From Mycoplasmatota bacterium (lineage in GTDB: Bacteria; Bacillota_I; Bacilli_A; Izemoplasmatales; Izemoplasmataceae): 9,065 nt of DNA. The stretch lies in contig DAOWHG010000031.1 in the NCBI GenBank assembly GCA_030641535.1, positions 1 through 9,065 on the forward strand. The letters run 5' to 3'. Shown here piece by piece: positions 1-5,465 of this stretch; the first letter of the stretch is position 1; every line of letters starts with the position of its first letter. A model generated the notes under the pieces. That model was not told the DNA's origin and searched no databases. It saw only the letters and a program-made list of their open reading frames with translations. Position numbers and translations under genes: made by a program.

Positions 1-624
1 CAGGTATCATTGGCTGGAGTATACACTCTAAGAAGTAGATATAAGGATGCAGAGAACAGCTATCTAGAAGCTATTGATATACTTGAGAAAAACAATACAA
101 ACCAAGCTTTGATGGCAAAATCTGTAGGTGGGTTAGGAGTCATATATGGTGATACAGGTAAGCTATTAAAATATGAAGAATACATGGGAAAAGCATATAT
201 GATAATAAAGAATTCTGAAAGAGGACTAATGTATACTTTGATTATGCTCAATTTAATTGAAGCAAAAGTGCGTTTGGGAAAATATAGAGAATTTAAGGAA
301 TATCTATTTACACTCCTAAATTCGTTTAAGAAAGGTGTCAATACGAGAATGATTACTTCAACTTTTAGTATCGTATCAAGATACTTCTTCTCAATTGGAG
401 ACTTAGATAAAGCTTATATGTATATTGGATACTCATATAATTGTCCTCCGAACTTCAGACCATCAATTGACTATGTTAATAGTACAATATTCGATGCTTA
501 TCCAAAAGAAAAGCCTGAAAACTTAGAAGAATTAATAAGTAAATGGAAAACTGATAATTTAGATATTATTTTAAGGGATACGATTGATAACTTTCAACAA
601 TTATTCTCTAGAGAAACTGTATAA
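1..624 (+). CDS. TPR-type helical-repeat protein, C-terminal part (5' end outside window)
   Basis: The frame is open from base 1 and ends at TAA 622-624. The first possible start is a TTG at 10 with no Shine-Dalgarno site and the frame continues upstream, so this is most likely the C-terminal ~207 residues of a longer protein. The opening stretch (LAGVYTLRSRYKDAENSY, then EAIDILEKN) has the A/G-Y-A spacing of a tetratricopeptide repeat. Three more helix pairs follow at about residues 38-68, 75-105 and 116-145 (for example FFSIGDLDKAYMYI). Such arrays are protein-interaction scaffolds. In low-GC bacteria they are common as the C-terminal half of regulators with an N-terminal DNA-binding or ATPase domain, but that part is not visible here. 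No signal peptide or membrane segment is seen in this part. The function is unknown. Confidence 0.75.
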   Translation, partial: QVSLAGVYTLRSRYKDAENSYLEAIDILEKNNTNQALMAKSVGGLGVIYGDTGKLLKYEEYMGKAYMIIKNSERGLMYTLIMLNLIEAKVRLGKYREFKEYLFTLLNSFKKGVNTRMITSTFSIVSRYFFSIGDLDKAYMYIGYSYNCPPNFRPSIDYVNSTIFDAYPKEKPENLEELISKWKTDNLDIILRDTIDNFQQLFSRETV

Positions 625-880
625 TTCGACATGTCATTTACAAATCAAAGATTGAAGGAAATATTATAAAATGAATTTGATTTTTTGTTAATTAATACCC
701 AAATTTAAAACTTCCATATTCTAAATATAGAGAAGTTATTAGTAAATTAAAAAGCAACAACAAAAACTTGTACATAGTTTATACTATTTCAGTTTGCTTT
801 TATTATCGATAATTACTGATGAAAGCGATAATGCATATACAATGCAGGCAAAATTCTTCCCCTAAGTGCGGTAAACTGAG

Positions 881-948
881 CCGTATCATAAATAGTTGCA
901 ACTAATGATATGTACAGTATAACAAAGCCCAAAAGGGCTTTGTTATTT
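881..948 (+). repeat. Dispersed intergenic repeat, copy 1
   Basis: Positions 881-930 match 2491-2540 at 46 of 50 bases, and the core also matches copy 3. The element has two potential hairpins. The first is TATCAT...ATGATA around a TAGTT/AACTA inner stem, with a 3-nt AAA bulge on the left. The second is a perfect 12-bp stem at 919-930/935-946 (ATAACAAAGCCC paired with its complement) with an AAAA loop. In this copy the second hairpin could act as a terminator for the upstream TPR gene, but no clean T-run follows. A promoter-like pair, TTGCAA (896-901) and TATAAC (918-923), is spaced 16 nt. Confidence 0.8.
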
Positions 949-972
949 GGAGCATATGGGACCAATATATTA

Positions 973-1007
973 AAAACAACTTATACAAATTATGTATAAG
1001 TTGTTTT
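973..1007. terminator. Two-way intrinsic terminator
   Basis: A perfect 15-bp stem (973-987 with 993-1007) closes on the 5-nt loop AATTA. Four A residues on one side and four T residues on the other make it T-tailed in both directions. Read on the minus strand it lies just past the DUF975 stop codon and ends in a T-run, so it is the natural end of the DUF2752-DUF975 operon. On the plus strand it can end transcripts coming from the TPR gene. Confidence 0.88.
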
Positions 1008-1027
1008 ATATTTAGTTAGTGTGATTT

Positions 1028-1840
1028 TTAAGTCCAAACATCATTTGTTTCTGATTCTTGATATAAAGAATTATTTTGTAATTCGTCTTTTATAGCTTTT
1101 TGATAACGACCTGATGGGTCTCCATTTTCTTGTTTAATCTCTAAATATAAATTTGCCTTAGCTATAGTATGATAAGGAACTATCCAGAAAAGTAATAATC
1201 CACAAGTGAATATTGATAAGATGTACCAACCAATGAAGAATAAGTTCATCCCAACGATTCTGAAGAAGTTTCCTTCTGTATATTGGAACGACTTATTAAT
1301 TGCATCCATAATGTCCATTTCTTCATCAATAAGATTATAAACAGTGTACATTAATTTGTAAGTAATGATGAATATAAGAATACCAAATGCAAATACTGAT
1401 CCTATATAGCCCCATAGTATTCCTAATTGTTGGCTAGTATTACCATCGCTTATGTTTCGAATTGCATTTTCAGTAACAAACCATGAATCAAAGTATAGCT
1501 TGTTTATCGGTAATTGAACTGCTATTGTAAGCAAGTAAATTACCACTAAATAAATGAAAACTTTACTTAATGTGTGTGCTGGGCGTAATGAGTCTTCAAA
1601 TCCTGCACCTTTAGATCCCTTTGCTAAAAGCAAAGCCATTGTTGTAATCATAAATGTTATAAGCGTGGTTGTAATAAATGAAATTATAAATGTGATAATA
1701 ATTGATTCTCCTATAAAGAACCCAATAACGAAATTGATAACTCCAAAGATGATTCCTGGAACCATTGTCGCTATAATTGCTTGTCCATAATTTCCTGATA
1801 ATTGTCTTCTTGTGAAACTCCTAATTGCGTTGTTGTCCAT
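1028..1840 (-). CDS. DUF975-family integral membrane protein
   Basis: 270 residues. The family hallmarks are an N-terminal basic helix leading to LSGNYGQA (residues 14-21) and a C-terminal block with an amphipathic A-x-x-x-SF motif (AINKSFQYTEGNFFRIVG) followed by FFIGWYILSIFTCGLLLFWIVPY (about 201-223). This is the conserved core of DUF975 (PF06161). Membrane segments fall at about residues 22-43, 47-73, 93-113, 142-166 and 196-222. The biochemical role of the family is unknown. The ATG at 1838-1840 is supported by AAAGGGAG (complement of about 1849-1856), which overlaps the end of the DUF2752 gene. Only 3 nt separate the two genes, so they are almost certainly co-transcribed and probably translationally coupled. 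All five tryptophans are TGG. The family call is firm; function cannot be inferred. Confidence 0.85.
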   Translation of the reverse strand: MDNNAIRSFTRRQLSGNYGQAIIATMVPGIIFGVINFVIGFFIGESIIITFIISFITTTLITFMITTMALLLAKGSKGAGFEDSLRPAHTLSKVFIYLVVIYLLTIAVQLPINKLYFDSWFVTENAIRNISDGNTSQQLGILWGYIGSVFAFGILIFIITYKLMYTVYNLIDEEMDIMDAINKSFQYTEGNFFRIVGMNLFFIGWYILSIFTCGLLLFWIVPYHTIAKANLYLEIKQENGDPSGRYQKAIKDELQNNSLYQESETNDVWT

Positions 1841-1843
1841 GTT

Positions 1844-2257
1844 TTAAACTCCCTTTCTAATTATATAACTGTAATAATCCATTGGTTCTGTGTGTGGAAA
1901 GTACAAGTACATTCTCAATACATATACCACTACAAAAGAAACAATTATAAATCCCCAAAATAACTTAGATCTGAAAAGTGTTTTGAAAATACCGTAACCA
2001 TTGAGCAAAAATGTACCCAAGGTTATAGGCATTATAAAAACTAAGGGGTGATAATAAAATGCTTTATCAAATTGAAAAGTGAAAAGATAATAGGTTGCCC
2101 TTGTCATACCACAACTTGGACACGGAATGCCTATTGTCCTCTTAATCAAACAATTTGATCCATGGGGATCAATTAGTTGAAATGCAAGTAGATATAAAAA
2201 AACAACTAAAATGAATATTTTGTATTTTTTGATGTTTTTTATTATTTCGTCAAACAT
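1844..2257 (-). CDS. DUF2752-family small membrane protein
   Basis: 137 residues from ATG at 2255-2257; an in-frame TTG one codon upstream is less likely. The diagnostic motif is IPCPSCGMTRA at residues 44-54 (C46 and C49 form a CxxC pair), followed by an amphipathic helix and the YYHPLVFIMP segment, matching the DUF2752 pattern CPxCGxTRA...NPL. Membrane helices lie at about 13-27, 71-90 and 99-119, with the CxxC motif in a loop. The function of DUF2752 is not established. The CxxC could bind metal or be redox-active, which is inference only. The gene precedes the DUF975 gene by 3 nt. The chosen start lacks a good Shine-Dalgarno site: the only strong one (GGAGG, complement of 2294-2298) lies about 36 nt upstream, too far for normal use. 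Confidence 0.9.
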   Translation of the reverse strand: MFDEIIKNIKKYKIFILVVFLYLLAFQLIDPHGSNCLIKRTIGIPCPSCGMTRATYYLFTFQFDKAFYYHPLVFIMPITLGTFLLNGYGIFKTLFRSKLFWGFIIVSFVVVYVLRMYLYFPHTEPMDYYSYIIRKGV

Positions 2258-2327
2258 CAATTTCAGATGTACTTTTGTTGTATCTATATAGACACCTCCA
2301 ATACTTTTTCAGAATAAAAAATGCAAT

Positions 2328-2354
2328 AAAAAAAACAGCATAGGCTGATTTTTT
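2328..2354 (-). terminator. Terminator-like hairpin in the DUF2752 leader
   Basis: CAGC (2336-2339) pairs with GCTG (2344-2347) around the loop ATAG, extended by A-T pairs between 2330-2335 and 2349-2354. On the minus strand an 8-T run follows the stem, as in an intrinsic terminator. It lies between a possible promoter (2382-2410) and the DUF2752 start, so it could be an attenuator for that operon. It could instead be a late terminator for the upstream MDR operon, which has no T-tailed terminator of its own after its stop codon. On the plus strand it also has a 6-T tail. Confidence 0.6.
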
Positions 2355-2381
2355 ATTTACCCCTCACAGCTCACTGAATTA

Positions 2382-2410
2382 ATTATATCATTAAGGATAT
2401 AAAAAATGAA
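2382..2410 (-). promoter_or_regulatory. Possible DUF2752-DUF975 promoter
   Basis: On the minus strand a perfect TATAAT (complement of 2382-2387) is preceded by the weak -35 TTCATT at 17 nt spacing. Transcription would begin near 2375 and give a leader of about 118 nt. The -10 is good, the -35 is poor, and the region is AT-rich, so the call is tentative. Confidence 0.35.
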
Positions 2411-2490
2411 TATTTAATTAAAAGAGATTATTTGTACTATACATATTGTGTTTTCCATATCAAGTTGCATTATGCTTATGATACACCGAA

Positions 2491-2558
2491 CCGTATCATA
2501 AATAGTTACAACTAATGATATGCATAGTATAACAAAGCTCTTTATGGCTTATTGTTTG
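2491..2558 (+). repeat. Dispersed intergenic repeat, copy 2
   Basis: This copy matches copy 1 at 46 of 50 bases over 2491-2540 and matches copy 3 at 27 of 28 bases over 2511-2538. The TATCAT/ATGATA hairpin is kept, and its loop centre differs from copy 1 (AC instead of GC) without disturbing the stem. The second hairpin is imperfect: AACA and AAGC pair with GCTT and TGTT across a small bulge. A 9-bp inverted repeat, TTATGATAC at 2476-2484 with GTATCATAA at 2493-2501, overlaps its left edge, so GTATCAT can pair either upstream or downstream. Confidence 0.8.
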
Positions 2559-2597
2559 GAAAATCAGCATAGAGAATTAACTTAAATAAATTGCGGT

Positions 2598-2627
2598 ATT
2601 AGTTCGAAAGAGAAACTAATTGTTTTT
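2598..2627 (+). terminator. T-tailed hairpin downstream of repeat copy 2
   Basis: ATTAGTT (2598-2604) pairs with AACTAAT (2614-2620) around a 9-nt loop and is followed by TG and a run of six T. This is a modest intrinsic-terminator shape on the plus strand. No plus-strand gene lies upstream. If functional, it would end transcripts that start in or near the repeat. Confidence 0.4.
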
Positions 2628-2648
2628 TGATATAACCCCAAGTATAAT
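2620..2648 (+). promoter_or_regulatory. Plus-strand promoter of the orphan RNA
   Basis: TTGTTT (2620-2625) and a perfect TATAAT (2643-2648) are separated by exactly 17 nt. Predicted transcription starts near 2655, about 60 nt before a strong terminator on the same strand. The -35 shares its first three bases with the consensus. Confidence 0.5.
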
Positions 2649-2654
2649 TATAAA

Positions 2655-2743
2655 TGAAGGATAACAGGAGTGGAGAGAACACATTGTTAAGGAATTAATT
2701 ACATTATTTACCTAAAGACTAATCCTTTTAGTCTTTTTTTTTT
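2655..2743 (+). ncRNA. Candidate small structured RNA, no known family
   Basis: Three hairpins abut with no gaps. The first is TAACA 2662-2666 with TGTTA 2685-2689, plus an inner GTG/CAC pair. The second is AGG 2690-2692 with CCT 2711-2713, continuing as AATTAAT against ATTATTT with one mismatch and one bulged A. The third is the terminator. AAGGAT at 2657-2662 is also complementary to ATCCTT at 2722-2727 inside the terminator, giving an alternative fold that would open it. This is the layout of a small RNA or a terminator-type riboswitch. No plus-strand gene follows, because the next gene is on the minus strand and converges. An unsupported 14-codon frame (2654-2698) would start at or before the predicted transcript start. 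Confidence 0.4.
2714..2743 (+). terminator. Strong plus-strand intrinsic terminator
   Basis: A perfect 9-bp stem, AAAGACTAA (2714-2722) with TTAGTCTTT (2728-2736), has a 5-nt loop and runs into ten consecutive T (2734-2743). On the minus strand the stem is not followed by a T-run, so it cannot serve the MDR gene ending at 2760. It must belong to a plus-strand transcript, and the only candidate is the small RNA above. Confidence 0.85.
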
Positions 2744-2759
2744 ATTCATTTTGAACTTC

Positions 2760-3749
2760 TTATCTATTTGTAGTATTCACTGGAAATACTTGGATTGCAG
2801 TTTTTCCAATTGTTTTATTTGATATAAAATAATCAAATGCGTCTTTTGTTTCATCTAAGTTGAATACTTTGTCAACGAAAGGTACTATATCCTTGTTTTT
2901 CAGTAATTCGGCTAAAGTATCTAAATCACTTTTTACTATTTTTGCTACATATGTCTTGAATTGCTTTTTACCTTTTTTTCTCATAAATGGTTTATGTGTT
3001 GTTACTTGCAAAATTTGCTTCATGTGTCCGCCAGAGACAACATATGTTCCATTATCTTTTAGAGCATCTCTATATCTGGTTAGATGATTGTATCCATTAG
3101 AACCAATTACTACATCATATTTGATGTTATCTTTATCCCATTGTTCTTTAGTATAATCAATAATTTTATCTGCTTTTGAAGCTTTTGCGAGTTCAATGTT
3201 TCTTGTGCTGCACACAGCTGTAACATTTGCTTTTAAAGCTTTTGCTATTTGAATCATTGCAGTTCCTACTCCACCAGAAGCGCCGTAAATTAAGATGTTA
3301 GAACCTTCTTTTACATTTGCTAATCTCAATCCTTGTAATGCTGTTAATCCTACCATCGGAAAAGAAGCTGCTGTTACATGAGAAATATTTGATGGTTTTA
3401 AAGTTATTTGATCTGGCTTAATTAGAGTATATTCAGCATATCCACCATTTTGGGTTGCTTCTAGTTCTCCGAACACTTCATCACCAACTTTGAAATTTGA
3501 AATACCTTCTCCAATTTGTTCAATAACACCTGATATATTAGCCCCAAGTATTTTTGATTTTGGCTTAAATAAGCCTGAAATAAATCTTAATGGTAAAGGC
3601 TTTCCATTCAACAAATATACATCAGCTTGATTAATGCATGCCGCATGAATTTTTACTAAAACCTGATTCTTTATGATTTTCGGTTTTTCAACGTTAACAT
3701 ATTTTAGTTGATCAGTACCACCATAATTGTTATAAACTATTGCATTCAT
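2760..3749 (-). CDS. Zinc-free MDR oxidoreductase (quinone oxidoreductase-like)
   Basis: 329 residues from the ATG at 3747-3749. This start gives the canonical family opening MNAIVYNNYGG and has a weak AAGAGA upstream. An in-frame ATG at 3771-3773 would add eight residues and overlap the DUF6326 stop. The protein shows the GroES-like N-terminal fold (VLVKIHAACINQADVYLLNG at 31-50) and the NAD(P)H-binding Rossmann motif IYGASGGVG at 154-162. The structural-zinc cysteines of true alcohol dehydrogenases are absent, and catalytic zinc ligands are not evident. This fits the QOR/enoyl-reductase-like branch, which reduces quinones, enones or similar electrophiles with NADPH; the actual substrate is unknown. 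It is the second gene after DUF6326 (13 nt gap) and so shares its promoter. It is clearly paralogous to the MDR gene at 4353-5312. Confidence 0.9.
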   Translation of the reverse strand: MNAIVYNNYGGTDQLKYVNVEKPKIIKNQVLVKIHAACINQADVYLLNGKPLPLRFISGLFKPKSKILGANISGVIEQIGEGISNFKVGDEVFGELEATQNGGYAEYTLIKPDQITLKPSNISHVTAASFPMVGLTALQGLRLANVKEGSNILIYGASGGVGTAMIQIAKALKANVTAVCSTRNIELAKASKADKIIDYTKEQWDKDNIKYDVVIGSNGYNHLTRYRDALKDNGTYVVSGGHMKQILQVTTHKPFMRKKGKKQFKTYVAKIVKSDLDTLAELLKNKDIVPFVDKVFNLDETKDAFDYFISNKTIGKTAIQVFPVNTTNR

Positions 3750-3762
3750 AATTTTTCTCTTA

Positions 3763-4173
3763 TTAATGTTCATTTTTTGGCCACTTAAATGCCAAATAGA
3801 CGATGTAGATAGTAAAAGCTGTTTGAATTACTCCTAAGAACATATAGAAAAAGTATTCACCTGGAAAGTTGACTAAATTGATAGCTGTGTATAAAATACC
3901 AAAAATAATGTTAAAGATTCTACTCAATTTAGCTGATAATAGTAAAGTAAACAATCCCATAAATACTGGTATTGCCATCATTGCAGCAGCTGCGAATAAA
4001 GTTAATTGTGAAATTTGCACTGGACCCATGTTGCCATCCATTATATGTTGAATTGAATCAGGAACGAATAAGTAGAAGAAATCATTATAAATGTATAAGA
4101 TCATCATTGCACCCCATAAAGCTGCAATCTTAATTTTAACATCAATTTTCTTGTCTAAGTATGTTTTTTTCAT
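3763..4173 (-). CDS. DUF6326-type four-helix membrane protein
   Basis: 136 residues with about four membrane helices (15-37, 52-80, 84-103 and 107-128). A conserved-looking segment, WGAMMILYIYNDFFYLF (20-36), is followed by a small polar loop. The YIYNDFF stretch and overall size match what I recall of the DUF6326 family (previously annotated only as hypothetical membrane protein), for which no activity is established. The ATG at 4171-4173 has an excellent Shine-Dalgarno site, AAAGGAGAT (complement of 4181-4189). It is the first gene of a two-gene operon with the MDR oxidoreductase. A role in quinone or electrophile handling could be guessed from that pairing, but nothing in the sequence proves it. 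Confidence 0.75.
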   Translation of the reverse strand: MKKTYLDKKIDVKIKIAALWGAMMILYIYNDFFYLFVPDSIQHIMDGNMGPVQISQLTLFAAAAMMAIPVFMGLFTLLLSAKLSRIFNIIFGILYTAINLVNFPGEYFFYMFLGVIQTAFTIYIVYLAFKWPKNEH

Positions 4174-4193
4174 TTTTTAAATCTCCTTTCTTC

Positions 4194-4255
4194 TTACTAA
4201 GAGCCTTGTTATATAACACTTAGTAACACTTTGATAATATCATTATAATACTAAG
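4194..4255 (-). promoter_or_regulatory. Candidate operator cluster at the DUF6326-MDR promoter
   Basis: Three related half-sites lie around the -10 and the transcript start. TTACTAAG at 4194-4201 and CTTAGTAA at 4219-4226 form a perfect 8-bp inverted repeat. ATACTAAG lies at 4248-4255, inside the spacer of the promoter. A separate 12-bp perfect palindrome, TGTTATATAACA, sits at 4207-4218. The placement over the -10 and start site suits a repressor. Similar half-sites occur at the MDR2 and regulator promoters. Confidence 0.5.
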
Positions 4256-4271
4256 AAGGTTTAATTGTCAA
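4242..4271 (-). promoter_or_regulatory. Strong promoter of the DUF6326-MDR operon
   Basis: Read on the minus strand, a perfect TTGACA (complement of 4266-4271) and a perfect TATAAT (complement of 4242-4247) are separated by 18 nt. Transcription would begin near 4235 and give a leader of about 62 nt that carries the palindromes listed separately. Confidence 0.85.
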
Positions 4272-4310
4272 TAGGAAATTTAAAATAAATTTTGTTTTTT
4301 CTCTATGGGA

Positions 4311-4346
4311 TAAAAAAAGGGCTACACATTGCGATAATGTGTAACC
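4311..4346 (-). terminator. Intrinsic terminator of the second MDR gene
   Basis: An 11-bp stem with one G-T pair (4320-4330 with 4336-4346) has a 5-nt loop and a 7-T tail on the minus strand (complement of 4312-4318). It begins six bases past the TAG stop of the MDR gene. It isolates that gene from the DUF6326 operon transcribed in the same direction. Confidence 0.92.
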
Positions 4347-4352
4347 TCATAT

Positions 4353-5312
4353 CTATAGTTTTATTACAATTTTTCCTGTGAACTTTTCAGATTCGAATCG
4401 TTTCCAAGCTTCTTTTATCTCAGTTAAGTCATAAACACTATCAATTGTTGGTGTAAGTTTTTTTTCTTTATATAGCTTTTGTACTTGTTCCAAATAGCTT
4501 TGGTCATTATACTTTGCGAAAAGTACAGATATGTTCTGTTTTGCCTTTTTATTCTTTCTAGATGCAATCAAAGTTGCAATGATTGAGCGATTATTTCCGC
4601 CAATTAGAACATAGTATCCAAAATTAGATAATGATGTTTTTATTTTCCTAATTGTCCTTGTACCCTTGCAATCGAGAATCAGATCATATTGTTTTCCATC
4701 TTGTGAAAAGTCTACTTCTTTATAATCATAAACATAATCTGCGCCAAGCTCACTCATTATAGATTGTTTATGCTCGTTATCAACTGCAGTAATTTCTGCT
4801 CCAAAAGACTTTGCTATTTGAATTGCGAATGTTCCCATTCCCCCACCAGCACCATTTATTAGCACGCTGTGTTTTGAAGATAATTCAAATTTTACTAATC
4901 CTTGATATGCAAGAATTGCCGCAGATGGAATCGAGGCAGCATCTACATAACTCATATTTTCCGGAATTGGTCTTAAAGATTTTTCAGAAACAACTTTGTA
5001 TTCTGAAAAACAACCAAATTTCCATTCAGATAAATCAGCATACACTTTTGATCCAATTTTGAATTTTGTTGATAACGGTCCAATAGCTTCAACTATTCCA
5101 GAGATATCTGAACCAAGTACTTTGTACTTTGGTTTAAAGGGTGATCCCATTCTTATTAAGAAGATGCCCTTTAATGTTTCTACATCTGCTGAATTGATAG
5201 ATGAAGCATGTATCTTCACGAGAACTTCATCGCCAACTGGTTTTGGAATTGGAGCATCAATTATACTTAACCTGCTATGATTACCATACTTTTTTCCAAT
5301 TGCTTGTTTCAT
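4353..5312 (-). CDS. Second zinc-free MDR oxidoreductase (paralog)
   Basis: 319 residues from the ATG at 5310-5312, chosen because GGAGG (complement of 5319-5323) sits 6 nt upstream. The frame runs 18 codons further, but that part spans the -10 and leader. The GroES-like domain includes VLVKIHASSINSADVETLKG (31-50). The coenzyme motif is INGAGGGMG (152-160), followed by an acidic residue after the second strand (AVDNEHK). An Asp at that position often favours NADH over NADPH, but this is only a hint. No zinc-site cysteine pattern is seen. The stretch through FKPKxKxLGxxISGxxExIG aligns without gaps to the MDR at 2760-3749, so the two are duplicates or close paralogs. It is a single-gene unit with its own promoter and terminator, divergent from the NrtR-type regulator. 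Confidence 0.9.
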   Translation of the reverse strand: MKQAIGKKYGNHSRLSIIDAPIPKPVGDEVLVKIHASSINSADVETLKGIFLIRMGSPFKPKYKVLGSDISGIVEAIGPLSTKFKIGSKVYADLSEWKFGCFSEYKVVSEKSLRPIPENMSYVDAASIPSAAILAYQGLVKFELSSKHSVLINGAGGGMGTFAIQIAKSFGAEITAVDNEHKQSIMSELGADYVYDYKEVDFSQDGKQYDLILDCKGTRTIRKIKTSLSNFGYYVLIGGNNRSIIATLIASRKNKKAKQNISVLFAKYNDQSYLEQVQKLYKEKKLTPTIDSVYDLTEIKEAWKRFESEKFTGKIVIKL

Positions 5313-5354
5313 GATTTTCCTCCAGGCATTTAATATTAAAACCTTCATAGGAAA

Positions 5355-5385
5355 ATTATACCACAAATCTTACTAGAGTAATCAA
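5355..5385 (-). promoter_or_regulatory. Promoter of the second MDR gene, with internal inverted repeat
   Basis: On the minus strand there is a perfect TATAAT (complement of 5355-5360) preceded by TG-G, an extended -10. The nearest -35 is TTGATT (complement of 5380-5385) at 19 nt. Inside the spacer lies TTACT-AG-AGTAA at 5370-5381, two 5-bp inverted arms, resembling the half-sites at the DUF6326-MDR promoter. A bound protein here would block the polymerase. Confidence 0.65.
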
Positions 5386-5400
5386 TATACTGGATATGCC

Positions 5401-5437
5401 TTGACATAATTAACACATATTATTATAATGATACTAA
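5401..5437 (+). promoter_or_regulatory. Promoter of the NrtR-type regulator, with possible operator
   Basis: A perfect TTGACA (5401-5406) and perfect TATAAT (5424-5429) are separated by the ideal 17 nt. ATACTAA at 5431-5437 covers the expected start site and matches the half-site at 4248-4254, which suggests autoregulation. This promoter runs back to back with that of the second MDR gene. Confidence 0.88.
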
Positions 5438-5465
5438 CAAATATAAATAAATTATGGAGGTAACT

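Larger units (their letters stand above)
625..1027. other. Non-coding gap between convergent genes
   Basis: No supportable gene is present. The gap lies between the 3' ends of the TPR gene (+) and the DUF975 gene (-). It holds a weak inverted repeat at 709-737 (AACTTC/GAAGTT outer arms with ATATT/AATAT inside). It also holds a long-range pair, AAAAGCAA at 750-757 with TTGCTTTT at 794-801 followed by ATTAT, which could be a poor terminator for the TPR gene. Copy 1 of the dispersed repeat is at 881-948 and a two-way terminator at 973-1007. Confidence 0.6.
2261..2759. other. Non-coding gap of 499 bp between two minus-strand operons
   Basis: No protein gene of credible size is present. From left to right on the plus strand it contains the DUF2752 leader with a terminator-like hairpin (2328-2354), a weak minus-strand promoter (2382-2410), a 9-bp inverted repeat (2476-2501) abutting repeat copy 2 (2491-2558), a T-tailed hairpin (2598-2627), a plus-strand promoter (2620-2648), and an orphan structured RNA ending in a U10 terminator (2655-2743). 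Each is listed separately. Confidence 0.6.

Noticed and set aside
1554..1790. Plus-strand Ile/Val-rich open frame opposite the DUF975 gene
   Set aside because: It is antisense to the membrane helices of a recognised family, which produces Ile/Val-rich shadows, and it has no Shine-Dalgarno site.
2654..2698. A 14-codon plus-strand frame beginning ATG-AAG-GAT
   Set aside because: It starts at or before the predicted transcript start with no Shine-Dalgarno site in front, and its bases are better explained by the hairpins.
2657..2720. Glycine-riboswitch-like segments (GGAGAG, then AAGGA, then CCTAAAGAC) in the orphan RNA
   Set aside because: The order is suggestive, but the invariant GCCGAAGG and CUCUCAGG parts are absent and GGAGAG has no CUCUC partner for the P2 stem. 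It may be a decayed relative at most.
4201..4222. A possible fourth, minus-strand repeat copy (TATAACAAGGCTC resembles TATAACAAAGCTC)
   Set aside because: The match is about a dozen bases, the rest of the repeat does not align, and the region is explained by the promoter palindromes.
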